DNA from: CAWFMO01 sp963817065
Lineage (GTDB): Bacteria; Actinomycetota; Thermoleophilia; Solirubrobacterales; 70-9
DNA: 64,000 nucleotides
Direction of reading: 5' to 3'
Assembly: GCA_963817065.1 (NCBI GenBank)
Contig: CAWFMO010000002.1
Location: 744,001 to 808,000 of the forward strand
Both the position numbers and the translations under genes were made by a program. Under the pieces are notes generated by a model. It had not been told where the DNA came from, made no database searches, and saw nothing but the letters and a program-made list of their open reading frames with translations. This document shows, one piece after another, positions 33,675-41,162 of the stretch. Each line of letters opens with the position of its first letter. Within the stretch, counting starts at the first letter, position 1.

Positions 33675-35186
33675 ATGGACGCGAGCCCCGGTGACCGGAA
33701 GCGACTGCGGGACGAGCTCGAGCGGCGCCTCGACATCGCCGGGATCGCCGCAAACGGCGTCGGAGCGTTGATCGTCCTCTGCTTCTTCCTCTTCCTCGTC
33801 CCCGGAGAGCTATCCGATGAGGAGTGGGACCGGGCGCTGACGCGGAACCTGATCGCTTTCGCGGTCTATATGCCGATCTCGCTGGTCCTGGGGCGGTGGT
33901 GGGCGGGGCGCCGCCCGTTCGAGCCGGTCCGCGAATGGCTTTCAACCGACCGGGCCGCGACCGATCTCGTGCGGCGCCAGGTCCTGCGCTACCCCGGGAT
34001 CTGGGCGCTGCGCTCGAGCGTCTTCTGGGCCGGCGGCGCGCTGCTCTTCGCCCTGCTCAACGTCGACCTCGGGCCCGAGTACGTGCTTGCCCTGCTCGGC
34101 ACCGGGCTGCTCGGCGGGGTCACCTCGTGCACGCTCCAGTACCTGATGGTCGAGCGCATGGTCCGCCCGGTGACCGTGCTCGCGCTGGCCGACTCGAACC
34201 CGGAGCGGCTGGAGACGCCGGGCGTCGCGACACGGCTGTTCATGGCCTGGGCGCTGGCGACAGGGGTGGCACTGATTGGCGTCGGAACCTTTGCCGTCGT
34301 CGACCTCGCGGGCGCCAATCTCAACGACGGTCAGACGATGGGCGCGATCCTCTTCCTCGCGATCGTCGGCGGGATTGCGGGGGCGTCGGCGATATTGCTG
34401 TCGGCACGCTCGCTCTCCGACTCGCTCGCCGGCGTGCGCTCGGCGCAGGAGCGGATCGAGAACCGCGACTTCGAGGCCCGGGTCGCGGTCGACGACGGCA
34501 GCGAGGTCGGGCTGCTGCAGGCCGGGTTCAACCGAATGGCCGAGGGCCTCGCCGAGCGCGAGAGGATCCGCGAGGCGTTCGGCGCCTACGTCGATCCCGA
34601 CGTCGCCGAGCACATCCTCACCGAGGGCACCGACCTCGCCGGCGAGGCGGTCGAAGCGACGATCCTGTTCGTCGATGTCCGCGGCTTCACCGCCTGGTCT
34701 GAGCGCGAGCGGGCGACCACGGTGATCGCCACCCTAAACCGCCTTTTCGAGGGCGTCGTGCCGATCATCCACGAGCACGGCGGCCACGTCGACAAGTTCG
34801 TCGGCGACGGCTTGATGGCGGTGTTCGGGGCGCCGCGCCGATTCGCCGATCACGCCGACCGCGGGCTCGCCGCGGCGCTCGAGATCGCCGAGCTCGTCGG
34901 CAGGGAGTTCGAAGGCGACCTGCGCGTCGGCCTCGGCCTCAACTCGGGAACCGTGATCGCGGGCAACGTCGGTGGCGCGGGAAGGCTCGACTTCAGCGTC
35001 ATGGGGGATCCGGTCAACGTCGCGGCGCGGGTCGAGGCGGCGACGCGCGAGACCGGTGACGACATCCTGCTCACCGACGCGACCCGCGAGCGGCTGACCA
35101 ACTCGCATCCGCCCCTCGCTCCGCGGCCCTCCGTGCCACTGAGGGGGAAGCGCGAGCCCGTGGAGTTGTTTGCCCCGGAGCGCTAG
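33675..35186 (+). CDS. Membrane class III adenylate cyclase with HAMP domain
   Basis: A 503-residue protein with six predicted membrane segments in the N-terminal half, a HAMP domain (LAGVRSAQERIENRDFEAR) and a C-terminal cyclase domain. The two metal Asp are in TILFVDVRGFTAWSER and VDKFVGDGLMAVFG (Lys for adenine recognition in DKF), and FSVMGDPVNVAARVEA supplies the adenine-specific Asp, Asn and transition-state Arg. It therefore converts ATP to cAMP at the inner face of the membrane. Its tail overlaps the convergent UDP-glucuronate decarboxylase-like gene by four bases. Confidence 0.92.
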   Translation: MDASPGDRKRLRDELERRLDIAGIAANGVGALIVLCFFLFLVPGELSDEEWDRALTRNLIAFAVYMPISLVLGRWWAGRRPFEPVREWLSTDRAATDLVRRQVLRYPGIWALRSSVFWAGGALLFALLNVDLGPEYVLALLGTGLLGGVTSCTLQYLMVERMVRPVTVLALADSNPERLETPGVATRLFMAWALATGVALIGVGTFAVVDLAGANLNDGQTMGAILFLAIVGGIAGASAILLSARSLSDSLAGVRSAQERIENRDFEARVAVDDGSEVGLLQAGFNRMAEGLAERERIREAFGAYVDPDVAEHILTEGTDLAGEAVEATILFVDVRGFTAWSERERATTVIATLNRLFEGVVPIIHEHGGHVDKFVGDGLMAVFGAPRRFADHADRGLAAALEIAELVGREFEGDLRVGLGLNSGTVIAGNVGGAGRLDFSVMGDPVNVAARVEAATRETGDDILLTDATRERLTNSHPPLAPRPSVPLRGKREPVELFAPER

Positions 35187-36130
35187 CTCGAGGCGCCGAC
35201 GAGGCGCTCGACGCCGGCCTCTTCGATCGTCCGCCGCAGGCCCTCGGCGAGGTCGACCTGAGGCTCCCAGCCGAGCAGCTGCTTGGCGCGGGTGATGTCG
35301 GGTTGGCGGACCTGCGGGTCGTCGACCGGCAGCGCCTCGAAGACGATCTCCGAGCGCGAGTCGGTCGCCTTGATCACGGCCTCGGCGAGCTCGAGCAGGG
35401 TCATCTCGATCGGGTTGCCGATGTTGACCGGCTCGTGGACGTCGGACTCGGCGAGCAGCACGAGGCCGCGAATCTGGTCGTCGACGTAACAGAAGCTGCG
35501 CGTCTGGCTGCCGTCGCCGAACACCGTCAGCGGCTTGTCCTGGAGCGCCTGGCGCAGGAAGGTCGGGATCGCGCGGCCGTCGTGGGGGCGCATCCTCGCC
35601 CCGTAGCTGTTGAAGGTCCTCGAGATGCACGTGTCGACGCCCTGCTGGCGGTGGTAGGCCATCGTCAGCGCCTCGGCGTAGCGCTTCGCCTCGTCGTAGA
35701 CCCCGCGCGGGCCGATCGGGTTGACGTGGCCCCAGTAGTCCTCGGCCTGCGGGTGGACCTGCGGGTCGCCATAGACCTCGGAGGTCGACGCGACGAGGAT
35801 CCTGGCGCGCTTGAACTTTGCGACGCCGAGCATGTGGTGGGTGCCGTAGGAGCCGACCTTGAGCGTGTGCAGCGGCAGCCGCAGGTAGTCGATCGGGCTC
35901 GCGGGCGAGGCGAGGTGGTAGACGAAATCGACGCCGCCGTCGATCTGCACCTCTTCGGTGATGTCCTGGTTGACGAACTCGAAGCCCTCGTCGCGGATGT
36001 GCTCGATGTTCTGCAGCGACCCCGTGTCGAGGTTGTCGATGCAGATCACGCGGTGCCCCTGCCCAAGCAGGTGCTCGCAGAGATGGGAGCCGAGGAAGCC
36101 GGCCCCGCCGGTGACGACACAGGTGCTCAT
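35183..36130 (-). CDS. NAD-dependent epimerase/dehydratase, UDP-glucuronate decarboxylase-like
   Basis: A 315-residue extended SDR. The Rossmann motif is VTGGAGFLGSHLCEHLL; then NLDTGSLQNIEHI, YHLASPASPIDYLRLPLH (the UXS signature), ASTSEVYGDPQVHPQ and YDEAKRYAEAL (YxxxK). SFCYVDDQIRGL and the NIGNPIEMTLLEL strand follow. UXS makes UDP-xylose from UDP-glucuronate; ArnA-like or dTDP-glucose enzymes are less likely given LASPASPIDY. It presumably supplies a pentose donor for the surface glycan. Its coding end overlaps the cyclase by four bases. Confidence 0.88.
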   Translation of the reverse strand: MSTCVVTGGAGFLGSHLCEHLLGQGHRVICIDNLDTGSLQNIEHIRDEGFEFVNQDITEEVQIDGGVDFVYHLASPASPIDYLRLPLHTLKVGSYGTHHMLGVAKFKRARILVASTSEVYGDPQVHPQAEDYWGHVNPIGPRGVYDEAKRYAEALTMAYHRQQGVDTCISRTFNSYGARMRPHDGRAIPTFLRQALQDKPLTVFGDGSQTRSFCYVDDQIRGLVLLAESDVHEPVNIGNPIEMTLLELAEAVIKATDSRSEIVFEALPVDDPQVRQPDITRAKQLLGWEPQVDLAEGLRRTIEEAGVERLVGASS

Positions 36131-36186
36131 CGACGGGCGATGCTAGCCGAGGCGAAGTTGCCGGAGCGCAACTTCGGGCCCTGGAG

Positions 36187-36192
36187 TACGTT
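36187..36192 (+). promoter_or_regulatory. -10-like hexamer before spoIID-like gene
   Basis: TACGTT, seven bases before the GTG at 36200; no ribosome binding site. It favours GTG 36200 over later in-frame ATGs as the start. Confidence 0.4.
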
Positions 36193-36199
36193 TGCCGGT

Positions 36200-37351
36200 G
36201 TGCCGATGGCTACCGGGATGAAGCTTCGCTGCACGCTGCTGATGCTGGCCGTGACGGCCGCATTGGCTTGCGCCGCGCCCGCCGCGGCCGAGGTCCGCTG
36301 GAGCATCGAGGGCGGCGGCTACGGCCACGGGGTCGGGCTGAGCCAGTACGGCGCCAAGGGGATGGCCGAGGCCGGCTCGACCTACGACCAGATCCTCGCC
36401 CACTACTACCGCGGCACCTGGCTCGGCAAGGTCAAGTCGTCATCGGTGCGGGTGCTCGTCGACTCGGGGCCAAGCGCTTCGTTCACTGGCGCGGACACCG
36501 GCTGCGGAAAGGCGCTTGACGAGGCGAAGACCTACACGGTGACGAGCGGCGACGGAGGGCTCGAGCTCCGCGGCCCGGACGGCGGCAAGCCGGCCAGGTG
36601 CGGCGACTCGGTCAGCGCCGAGGGCGGCGAAAGCGTGACGCTGGCCGGCGCGGGCGAGTACCGCGGCGCGATCCAGCTGCGGCCGGCCGCGGACGGGGTC
36701 GAGGCGATCAACTGGCTCGCGATCGAGGACTACCTCAAGGGCGTCGTCCCGGTCGAAGTCCCCTCGGACTGGCCGGCGGAGGCGCTGCGCGCGCAGGCCG
36801 TTGCCGCGCGCTCCTACGCGCTGACCAGCATCACCCCCGAGCGGCCCTTCGACGTCTACGAGGACACCCGCAGCCAGGTCTACGGCGGGGTCGGCGCCGA
36901 GGAGCCCGAGACGACGGCGGCGGTCGAGGGGACCACGGGCAAGGTCGTCGCCCACGAAGGCGAGATCGCGCGCACCTTCTTCTTCTCGACCTCCGGCGGC
37001 CACACCGAGGACGTCGAGAACGTCTTCGGCGGCGAGGCGGTCCCCTACCTGCGCGGGGTTCCCGACCCCTACGACAAGGGCTCGCCGTACCACCGCTGGC
37101 ACGAGCAGCTCTCACCGCGCGAGCTCGAGTCCGCGCTCTCGGGCCTGGTCGACGGCAAGCTGCGCGTGATCCGGGTCGAAACCGGCGCCTCGCCGCGCGT
37201 GCTCGAGGCGACGATCGTCGGAACCGGGGGCCAGACGACGGTCGACGGCGCGACGCTCCAGGACCGCCTCGACCTGCGCGACACCTGGGTCAGATTCAAG
37301 AAGGTCGGCGGCGAGGCGGCCCGCTTCGGCTCGCCCTGGCGCGCCGGCTAG
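36200..37351 (+). CDS. SpoIID/LytB-domain protein, secreted
   Basis: A 383-residue protein. The signal peptide is LLMLAVTAALACAAPAAA; the SpoIID domain (residues about 35-350) begins with SIEGGGYGHGVGLSQYGAKG and YDQILAHYYRGTWLG and continues with NWLAIEDYLKGVVPVEVPSD, AEALRAQAVAARSYALTSI and FFFSTSGGHTEDVENVFGG. In Bacillus SpoIID is a lytic transglycosylase acting on denuded glycan strands; non-sporulating actinobacteria have LytB-like members, probably for wall remodelling. I chose GTG 36200 for the -10 spacing; ATG 36206 is possible. It overlaps the convergent gene by four bases. Confidence 0.85.
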   Translation: MPMATGMKLRCTLLMLAVTAALACAAPAAAEVRWSIEGGGYGHGVGLSQYGAKGMAEAGSTYDQILAHYYRGTWLGKVKSSSVRVLVDSGPSASFTGADTGCGKALDEAKTYTVTSGDGGLELRGPDGGKPARCGDSVSAEGGESVTLAGAGEYRGAIQLRPAADGVEAINWLAIEDYLKGVVPVEVPSDWPAEALRAQAVAARSYALTSITPERPFDVYEDTRSQVYGGVGAEEPETTAAVEGTTGKVVAHEGEIARTFFFSTSGGHTEDVENVFGGEAVPYLRGVPDPYDKGSPYHRWHEQLSPRELESALSGLVDGKLRVIRVETGASPRVLEATIVGTGGQTTVDGATLQDRLDLRDTWVRFKKVGGEAARFGSPWRAG

Positions 37352-38346
37352 CCGTCGGGGTACGGCTGGACCGGGAGCCCGTGGTCGGCGTCGCGGGTCC
37401 CGAACTCGTACGCCGCGGCGCCGGAGACCGAGAGCCGCTCGACCGCGGCGCCGTCGCGCTCGACCTCCAGCTCGAGGTCCGAGATCGAGCAGTTGAGCGT
37501 GTTGTGCTCGGGGCCGACCGGGTCGGCGTAGACCCAGACGACGAAGTTCTTGACCTCGGAGGAGACGCGGCCGCGGACCTTGATCCCCTTGCCCCGGAGC
37601 CCGAAGCGGGCGCTTGTCGGCTCCTCGGTGACCTTGGTGCTCGGGATGTGGCCGAAGCCGCCGAGCCGGTGGTCGGTGCCGTCGAGGTGGAGGTTCGCGT
37701 TTCCTACCCACGGGGTCGTCAGCCCCGCGACCTTGATCCGCCCGACCGCCATGTCGAAGTAGTCCTCCTCGTTGCGGCCGTCGAAGCCCGAGCCCTGGAT
37801 CCAGACCCAGCGCTCGGCGTGCTCGGCGCCCCAGTTGTGGCCGATCATCCCGCGCCAGCCGTCGAGCTCGATCGTCTCTCCGCCGATCGTGACCGTGCCG
37901 TCGAAGACCGCGTTCGGATACGGGCTGAGGAACTTGGTCTTCGGGAGCTTGGCGTCGTAGAGCGACTCGCGCGGCAGGTGCAGGAACGCGGGGTGCGAGT
38001 CGGCGAAGGTCAGGTCCCAGGTCGCGCGCAGCGCCTGGGTCTCGACCTCGCCCTTGGCGCGCCCGTCGCCGAGCTCGGCCGAGTCGACCCCGATGTAGCC
38101 GCCGGGCGGGGCCGAGAGCCGGTCGGCGGGAAACTGCCTCTTGGTCGCCCGCGGGCCGTCGGCCTCGGCGTCGAAGAACGTGAACCAGAGCGCGCAGCTC
38201 GCCTCTTCGCCCGGGCGCTTGTGGACCGTGTGACGGATCCAGATCCCCTGGCCGCCGCCGGGGCGGTTGGCCTTGATGTAGAAGCTCTCGTAGTGGCCCT
38301 CGGCGGCGCCGGTCTCCGGAAAGCGCGCCTGGGTGCGCGGCGGCAT
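37348..38346 (-). CDS. Lipocalin-like protein (CrtC/AttH-type pattern), function unknown
   Basis: A 332-residue protein made mostly of beta strands. Characteristic pieces are RPGGGQGIWIRHTVHKRPGE, ALWFTFFDAEADGP, and the central GMIGHNWGAEHAERWVWIQG, where a G-H-x-W-G strand is followed by Trp residues. Hydroxyneurosporene synthase (CrtC), AttH and tocopherol cyclase-like proteins share such a double-lipocalin layout; whether this is a hydratase/cyclase or a binding protein cannot be told. I chose ATG 38346 rather than GTG 38355, because TAGGGT (minus, 38354-38359) sits seven bases ahead. It overlaps spoIID by four bases. Confidence 0.6.
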   Translation of the reverse strand: MPPRTQARFPETGAAEGHYESFYIKANRPGGGQGIWIRHTVHKRPGEEASCALWFTFFDAEADGPRATKRQFPADRLSAPPGGYIGVDSAELGDGRAKGEVETQALRATWDLTFADSHPAFLHLPRESLYDAKLPKTKFLSPYPNAVFDGTVTIGGETIELDGWRGMIGHNWGAEHAERWVWIQGSGFDGRNEEDYFDMAVGRIKVAGLTTPWVGNANLHLDGTDHRLGGFGHIPSTKVTEEPTSARFGLRGKGIKVRGRVSSEVKNFVVWVYADPVGPEHNTLNCSISDLELEVERDGAAVERLSVSGAAAYEFGTRDADHGLPVQPYPDG

Positions 38347-38353
38347 CGCCGAC

Positions 38354-38359
38354 ACCCTA
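38354..38359 (-). promoter_or_regulatory. -10-like hexamer before the lipocalin-like gene
   Basis: TAGGGT on the minus strand, seven bases from ATG 38346. It overlaps the alternative GTG start, which argues against that start. Confidence 0.4.
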
Positions 38360-38373
38360 TTTCCCGCGGCGAA

Positions 38374-39447
38374 TCAATGCTTGATGTTGATCATGTCGCC
38401 GTCGGCGACGACGTAGTCGCGGCCCTCGGTGCGGATCAGCCCGCGCTCGGTCGCAACGACGTAGCCGCCGGCCCCGACGAGCGCGTCCCAGGGGATCACC
38501 TCGGCGCGGACGAAGCCCTGCTGGATGTCGGTGTGGACCTTGCCGGCGGCGTCATAGGCGGTCGCGCCGCGCGGCAGGCTGCGCGCGGTCGCCTCGACCC
38601 CGCGGTCGGCGGTGAAGAACGTGATCAGGTCGAGGAGCTCGAACGCCGCGTGGACGAGCCGCTCGAGCCCGGACTCCTCGAGCCCGAGCTCGTCGCGCAT
38701 CTCCGCGCCCTCGGCGGGATCGAGCTCGGCGAGCTCGGCCTCGATCCTGGCGCTGAGCGCGATCGATCGCGCGCCGATCTCCTCGGCGTGGGCGGCGAGC
38801 GCCTCTGGCACCTCGAGCGCCCCCTCTTCGACGTTGGCGACGTAGAGGACCGGCTTCGAGGTCAGCGCGCTGAGCTTGCGCGGGGCGTCGGCGGCCGCGG
38901 CCGGCGCCGGAACCGTCCGCGCCGGCCTGCCGGCGGCGAGCGCGTCGCGCACCGCCTCGAGCCAGTCGCGCTCGGCGGTCGCCTCCTTGTCCCCGGAGCG
39001 CGCCTCCTTGGTCACCTTCGCCAACCGCCGCTCGACCTGCTCGAGGTCGGCGAGCAGCAGCTCGGCCTCGACGGTCTCGGTGTCGGCGAGCGGATCGACG
39101 CGACCGTCCGGGTGCGGAACGCCCTCGGTCGAGTGGGCGCGGACGACGTGGCAGATCGCCTCGGTCTCTCGGATGTTGGCGAGGAACCGGTTGCCGAGGC
39201 CCTCGCCCTCGGAGGCGCCCTTGACGAGCCCGGCGATGTCGTTGAACTCGATCGTCTCGGGCATCAGGTGGGAGGAGTCGAGGGTCGCGGCGATCTTCTC
39301 GAGCCGCTCGTCGCGGACCGCGGCGATCGCGACGTTCGGCTCGACGGTCGTGAACGGGTAGTCGCCGGTCTGGGCGCCGCCGGCGGTCAGCGCGTTGAAG
39401 AGCGTCGACTTGCCCGCGTTCGGCAAGCCGACGATTCCGATCCTCAT
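38374..39447 (-). CDS. ychF: YchF, redox-responsive Obg-like ATPase
   Basis: A 357-residue Obg-family protein. G1 is IVGLPNAGKSTLFNAL, G2/G3 are DYPFTTVEPN and EFNDIAGLVKGASEG, and G4 is VLYVANVEEG, where NVxE replaces the usual NKxD and gives ATP rather than GTP preference in this family. A helical arm interrupts the G domain, and the C-terminal TGS-like domain has ITFFTADRGVEATARSL, KVHTDIQQGFVRAEVIP and NIKH at the end. YchF binds ribosomes and influences stress responses. Directly upstream is a 58-base element, folding into two hairpins, that starts on the PAP2 gene stop and contains its AGGAG site. Confidence 0.95.
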   Translation of the reverse strand: MRIGIVGLPNAGKSTLFNALTAGGAQTGDYPFTTVEPNVAIAAVRDERLEKIAATLDSSHLMPETIEFNDIAGLVKGASEGEGLGNRFLANIRETEAICHVVRAHSTEGVPHPDGRVDPLADTETVEAELLLADLEQVERRLAKVTKEARSGDKEATAERDWLEAVRDALAAGRPARTVPAPAAAADAPRKLSALTSKPVLYVANVEEGALEVPEALAAHAEEIGARSIALSARIEAELAELDPAEGAEMRDELGLEESGLERLVHAAFELLDLITFFTADRGVEATARSLPRGATAYDAAGKVHTDIQQGFVRAEVIPWDALVGAGGYVVATERGLIRTEGRDYVVADGDMINIKH

Positions 39448-39502
39448 CGCGCACTCTCCTGAAGGGACAGACGTGAGTTGATGAGGACCCGGTAGGGCCT
39501 CA
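39445..39502 (-). promoter_or_regulatory. 58-base intercistronic RNA element, copy 1 (PAP2 stop to ychF start)
   Basis: Reads from the TGA of the PAP2 gene to the ATG of ychF. It aligns without gaps to the copy at 44859-44916 with 48 of 58 identities. Hairpin 1: ATGAGGCCC / GGGTCCTCAT with loop TACC and a bulged T. Hairpin 2: TCTG / CAGG with loop TCCCTT; its 3' arm runs into the ribosome binding site AGGAG. Differences between copies fall in the loops, the linker, one G-U/G-C wobble and the bulge region. There is no T-run, so it is not a plain terminator. A role in translation coupling or ligand control is inferred. Confidence 0.65.
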
Positions 39503-39997
39503 TAAGTCGAGCGGGACGAGGAGCCCGAGTCCCACACCGAGCGCCGCCCCGGCGAGCACGTCAGAGGGGTAGTGCATGCCGAGGTATGGGCGCCCGGCGG
39601 CGATCAGCGCCGCCAGGACAAAGAGCAAGGCTGCTTCCGGCGCAATCCTCGTCATCGCCGTCGCGCAGGCGAACGACGAGGTCGCGTGGGCGGAGGGGAA
39701 GCTGAGCGAGCTCGGCGCGCCGCCGAGCGGCGGCAGGCCCTCGAGGACCGGCCGCTCGCGGCGGACGACCAACTTGACCGCGAAGTTGAGCCCGATCGCG
39801 AATGGTCCGAGCAGCCCGGCGACCAGCCACTCGCCGCGATTCTCGTCGGCGAGCAGCGCCGCCACCAGCCCGATCGCGAGCCAGACCGCGCCGTACTCGC
39901 CGAGCTTGCCCAGCCCCCTGGCGATCGCCTCGGGCAACGGCTGGTGAAAGCGGGTCCGCATCGCGAGCAGCAGGCGGTTGTCGAGCCGGGCGAGCAC
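39500..39997 (-). CDS. PAP2-family membrane phosphatase
   Basis: A 165-residue protein with about five membrane segments. The three phosphatase motifs are AVKLVVRRERPVLEG (KxxxxxxRP), SFPSAHATSSFACAT (PSGH with Ala for Gly) and AAGRPYLGMHYPSDVLAG (SRxxxxxHxxxD-like). Members dephosphorylate undecaprenyl pyrophosphate, phosphatidic acid or similar lipids on the outer face of the membrane. I chose GTG 39997: TATCCT (minus, 40006-40011) lies eight bases ahead and LARLDNRLLLAMRTRFHQPL is a usual opening; ATG 39961 is the alternative. Its stop codon begins the 58-base element that leads to ychF. Confidence 0.85.
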   Translation of the reverse strand: MLARLDNRLLLAMRTRFHQPLPEAIARGLGKLGEYGAVWLAIGLVAALLADENRGEWLVAGLLGPFAIGLNFAVKLVVRRERPVLEGLPPLGGAPSSLSFPSAHATSSFACATAMTRIAPEAALLFVLAALIAAGRPYLGMHYPSDVLAGAALGVGLGLLVPLDL

Positions 39998-40005
39998 GGC
40001 GGCGG

Positions 40006-40011
40006 AGGATA
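40006..40011 (-). promoter_or_regulatory. -10-like hexamer before the PAP2 gene
   Basis: TATCCT on the minus strand, eight bases from GTG 39997. The divergent gene has AAGAAT at 40024-40029, seven bases before its own GTG, so two leaderless starts face away from one 39-base region. Confidence 0.4.
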
Positions 40012-40036
40012 GGGGCGGACTGGAAGAATGCGCGCG

Positions 40037-41122
40037 GTGAGCGACGGGGACCGGCTCCGGGAATACGAACGCGGCTTTCGCCGCGCCGGGCTGCCGATGT
40101 TCAGCGAGGACTTCTCCGCCTCGCGCAGCGTCTTCAACCGCGCGGCGCCGCTGCTCGGCCTCGTCTTCCTCGGCGAGATGCTCGGCGCCGGCAACCTCGA
40201 CTGGCCCTGGTGGCAGAACCTGCTCGCGGTCGCCGGCGGGCTCGCGATCCTGCTGCTCGCCTTCGCGTTGATCAACCTCGCCAAGGGGCGCCCGTTCTCG
40301 ACCGTCCCCGAGGAGATCGGGCTCATGGAGCTGGGAGCGTTCGTGATCGTGCCGGCGCTGCTGCCGCTGATCTTCGGCGGCCAGGCGGGCAGCGCGCTCG
40401 CGACCGCGGCCGGCAACCTCCTGCTGCTGGTCTTGATCTACGGGGTCTTCGTCTACGGGCTGGTTTCGATCCTGCGCTGGGTGCTGGCGCGGATCGTCAG
40501 CCAGCTGCGGACCGCGCTCGGGCTGATCGCCAAGGCGGTGCCGCTGCTGGCGATCTTCGCCCTGCTCTCGTTCCCGACCCAGGAGCTCTGGGAGATCTTC
40601 TCGCGCCCCACCGACGCGATCTACGTCGTCATCATCGGGCTCTTCGCCTTCCTCGGCACCGCGTTCCTGGTCGTGCGACTGCCGCGCGAGGCGAAGCGGC
40701 TCGAGAGCGAGGTCGGCGGCTCGGGCCCGCCGCTGCGCCGCCGCCAGCTCGTCAACGTCGGGCTCGTGATGTTCGTGAGCCAGGCGGTCCAGGTCCTGCT
40801 CGTCAGCCTCACGATCGGCGCCTTCTTCGTCGTCTTCGGTCTGCTCGCGGTCGACGGCGCGACCCAGGCCGAGTGGGTCGGCGGGCCGGTCGACGAGATC
40901 CTCGCCTTCGACCTCTTCGGGGAGCGGCTCGAGCTGACCGAGGCGCTGCTGCGGGTCGCGGGCGGGCTGGCCGCTTTCTCGGGCTTCTACTTCTCGATCG
41001 CGATGTTCACCGACTCGACCTACCGCGAGGAGTTCCTCGAGGAGCTGACGAGCGAGATGCGCAAGAGCTTCAAGGAGCGAGCCGAGTATCTGAAATTGCG
41101 AGGCGTCGCGGCGTCTGATTGA
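40037..41122 (+). CDS. Polytopic membrane protein, function unknown
   Basis: About 361 residues with eight predicted membrane segments and a soluble N-terminus (REYERGFRRAGLPMFSEDFS). Distinct pieces are PLLGLVFLGEMLGAGNLDWP, LRWVLARIVSQLRTALGLI and, between segments, FPTQELWEIFSRPTDAIYV. The C-terminus is a charged helix (EEFLEELTSEMRKSFKERA), probably cytoplasmic. I chose GTG 40037 by its -10-like AAGAAT seven bases upstream; ATG 40028 lies inside that hexamer. No family is recognised. Confidence 0.65.
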   Translation: MSDGDRLREYERGFRRAGLPMFSEDFSASRSVFNRAAPLLGLVFLGEMLGAGNLDWPWWQNLLAVAGGLAILLLAFALINLAKGRPFSTVPEEIGLMELGAFVIVPALLPLIFGGQAGSALATAAGNLLLLVLIYGVFVYGLVSILRWVLARIVSQLRTALGLIAKAVPLLAIFALLSFPTQELWEIFSRPTDAIYVVIIGLFAFLGTAFLVVRLPREAKRLESEVGGSGPPLRRRQLVNVGLVMFVSQAVQVLLVSLTIGAFFVVFGLLAVDGATQAEWVGGPVDEILAFDLFGERLELTEALLRVAGGLAAFSGFYFSIAMFTDSTYREEFLEELTSEMRKSFKERAEYLKLRGVAASD

Positions 41123-41162
41123 CTTGCCGAGTCCTGAGCAAGCTCGACATGGGGGTGGGTTG

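Noticed and set aside
36598..39462. A 954-codon plus-strand open frame across spoIID, the lipocalin-like gene and ychF
   Set aside because: It spans three well-supported genes in other frames or strand and has low-complexity Arg/Gly composition.
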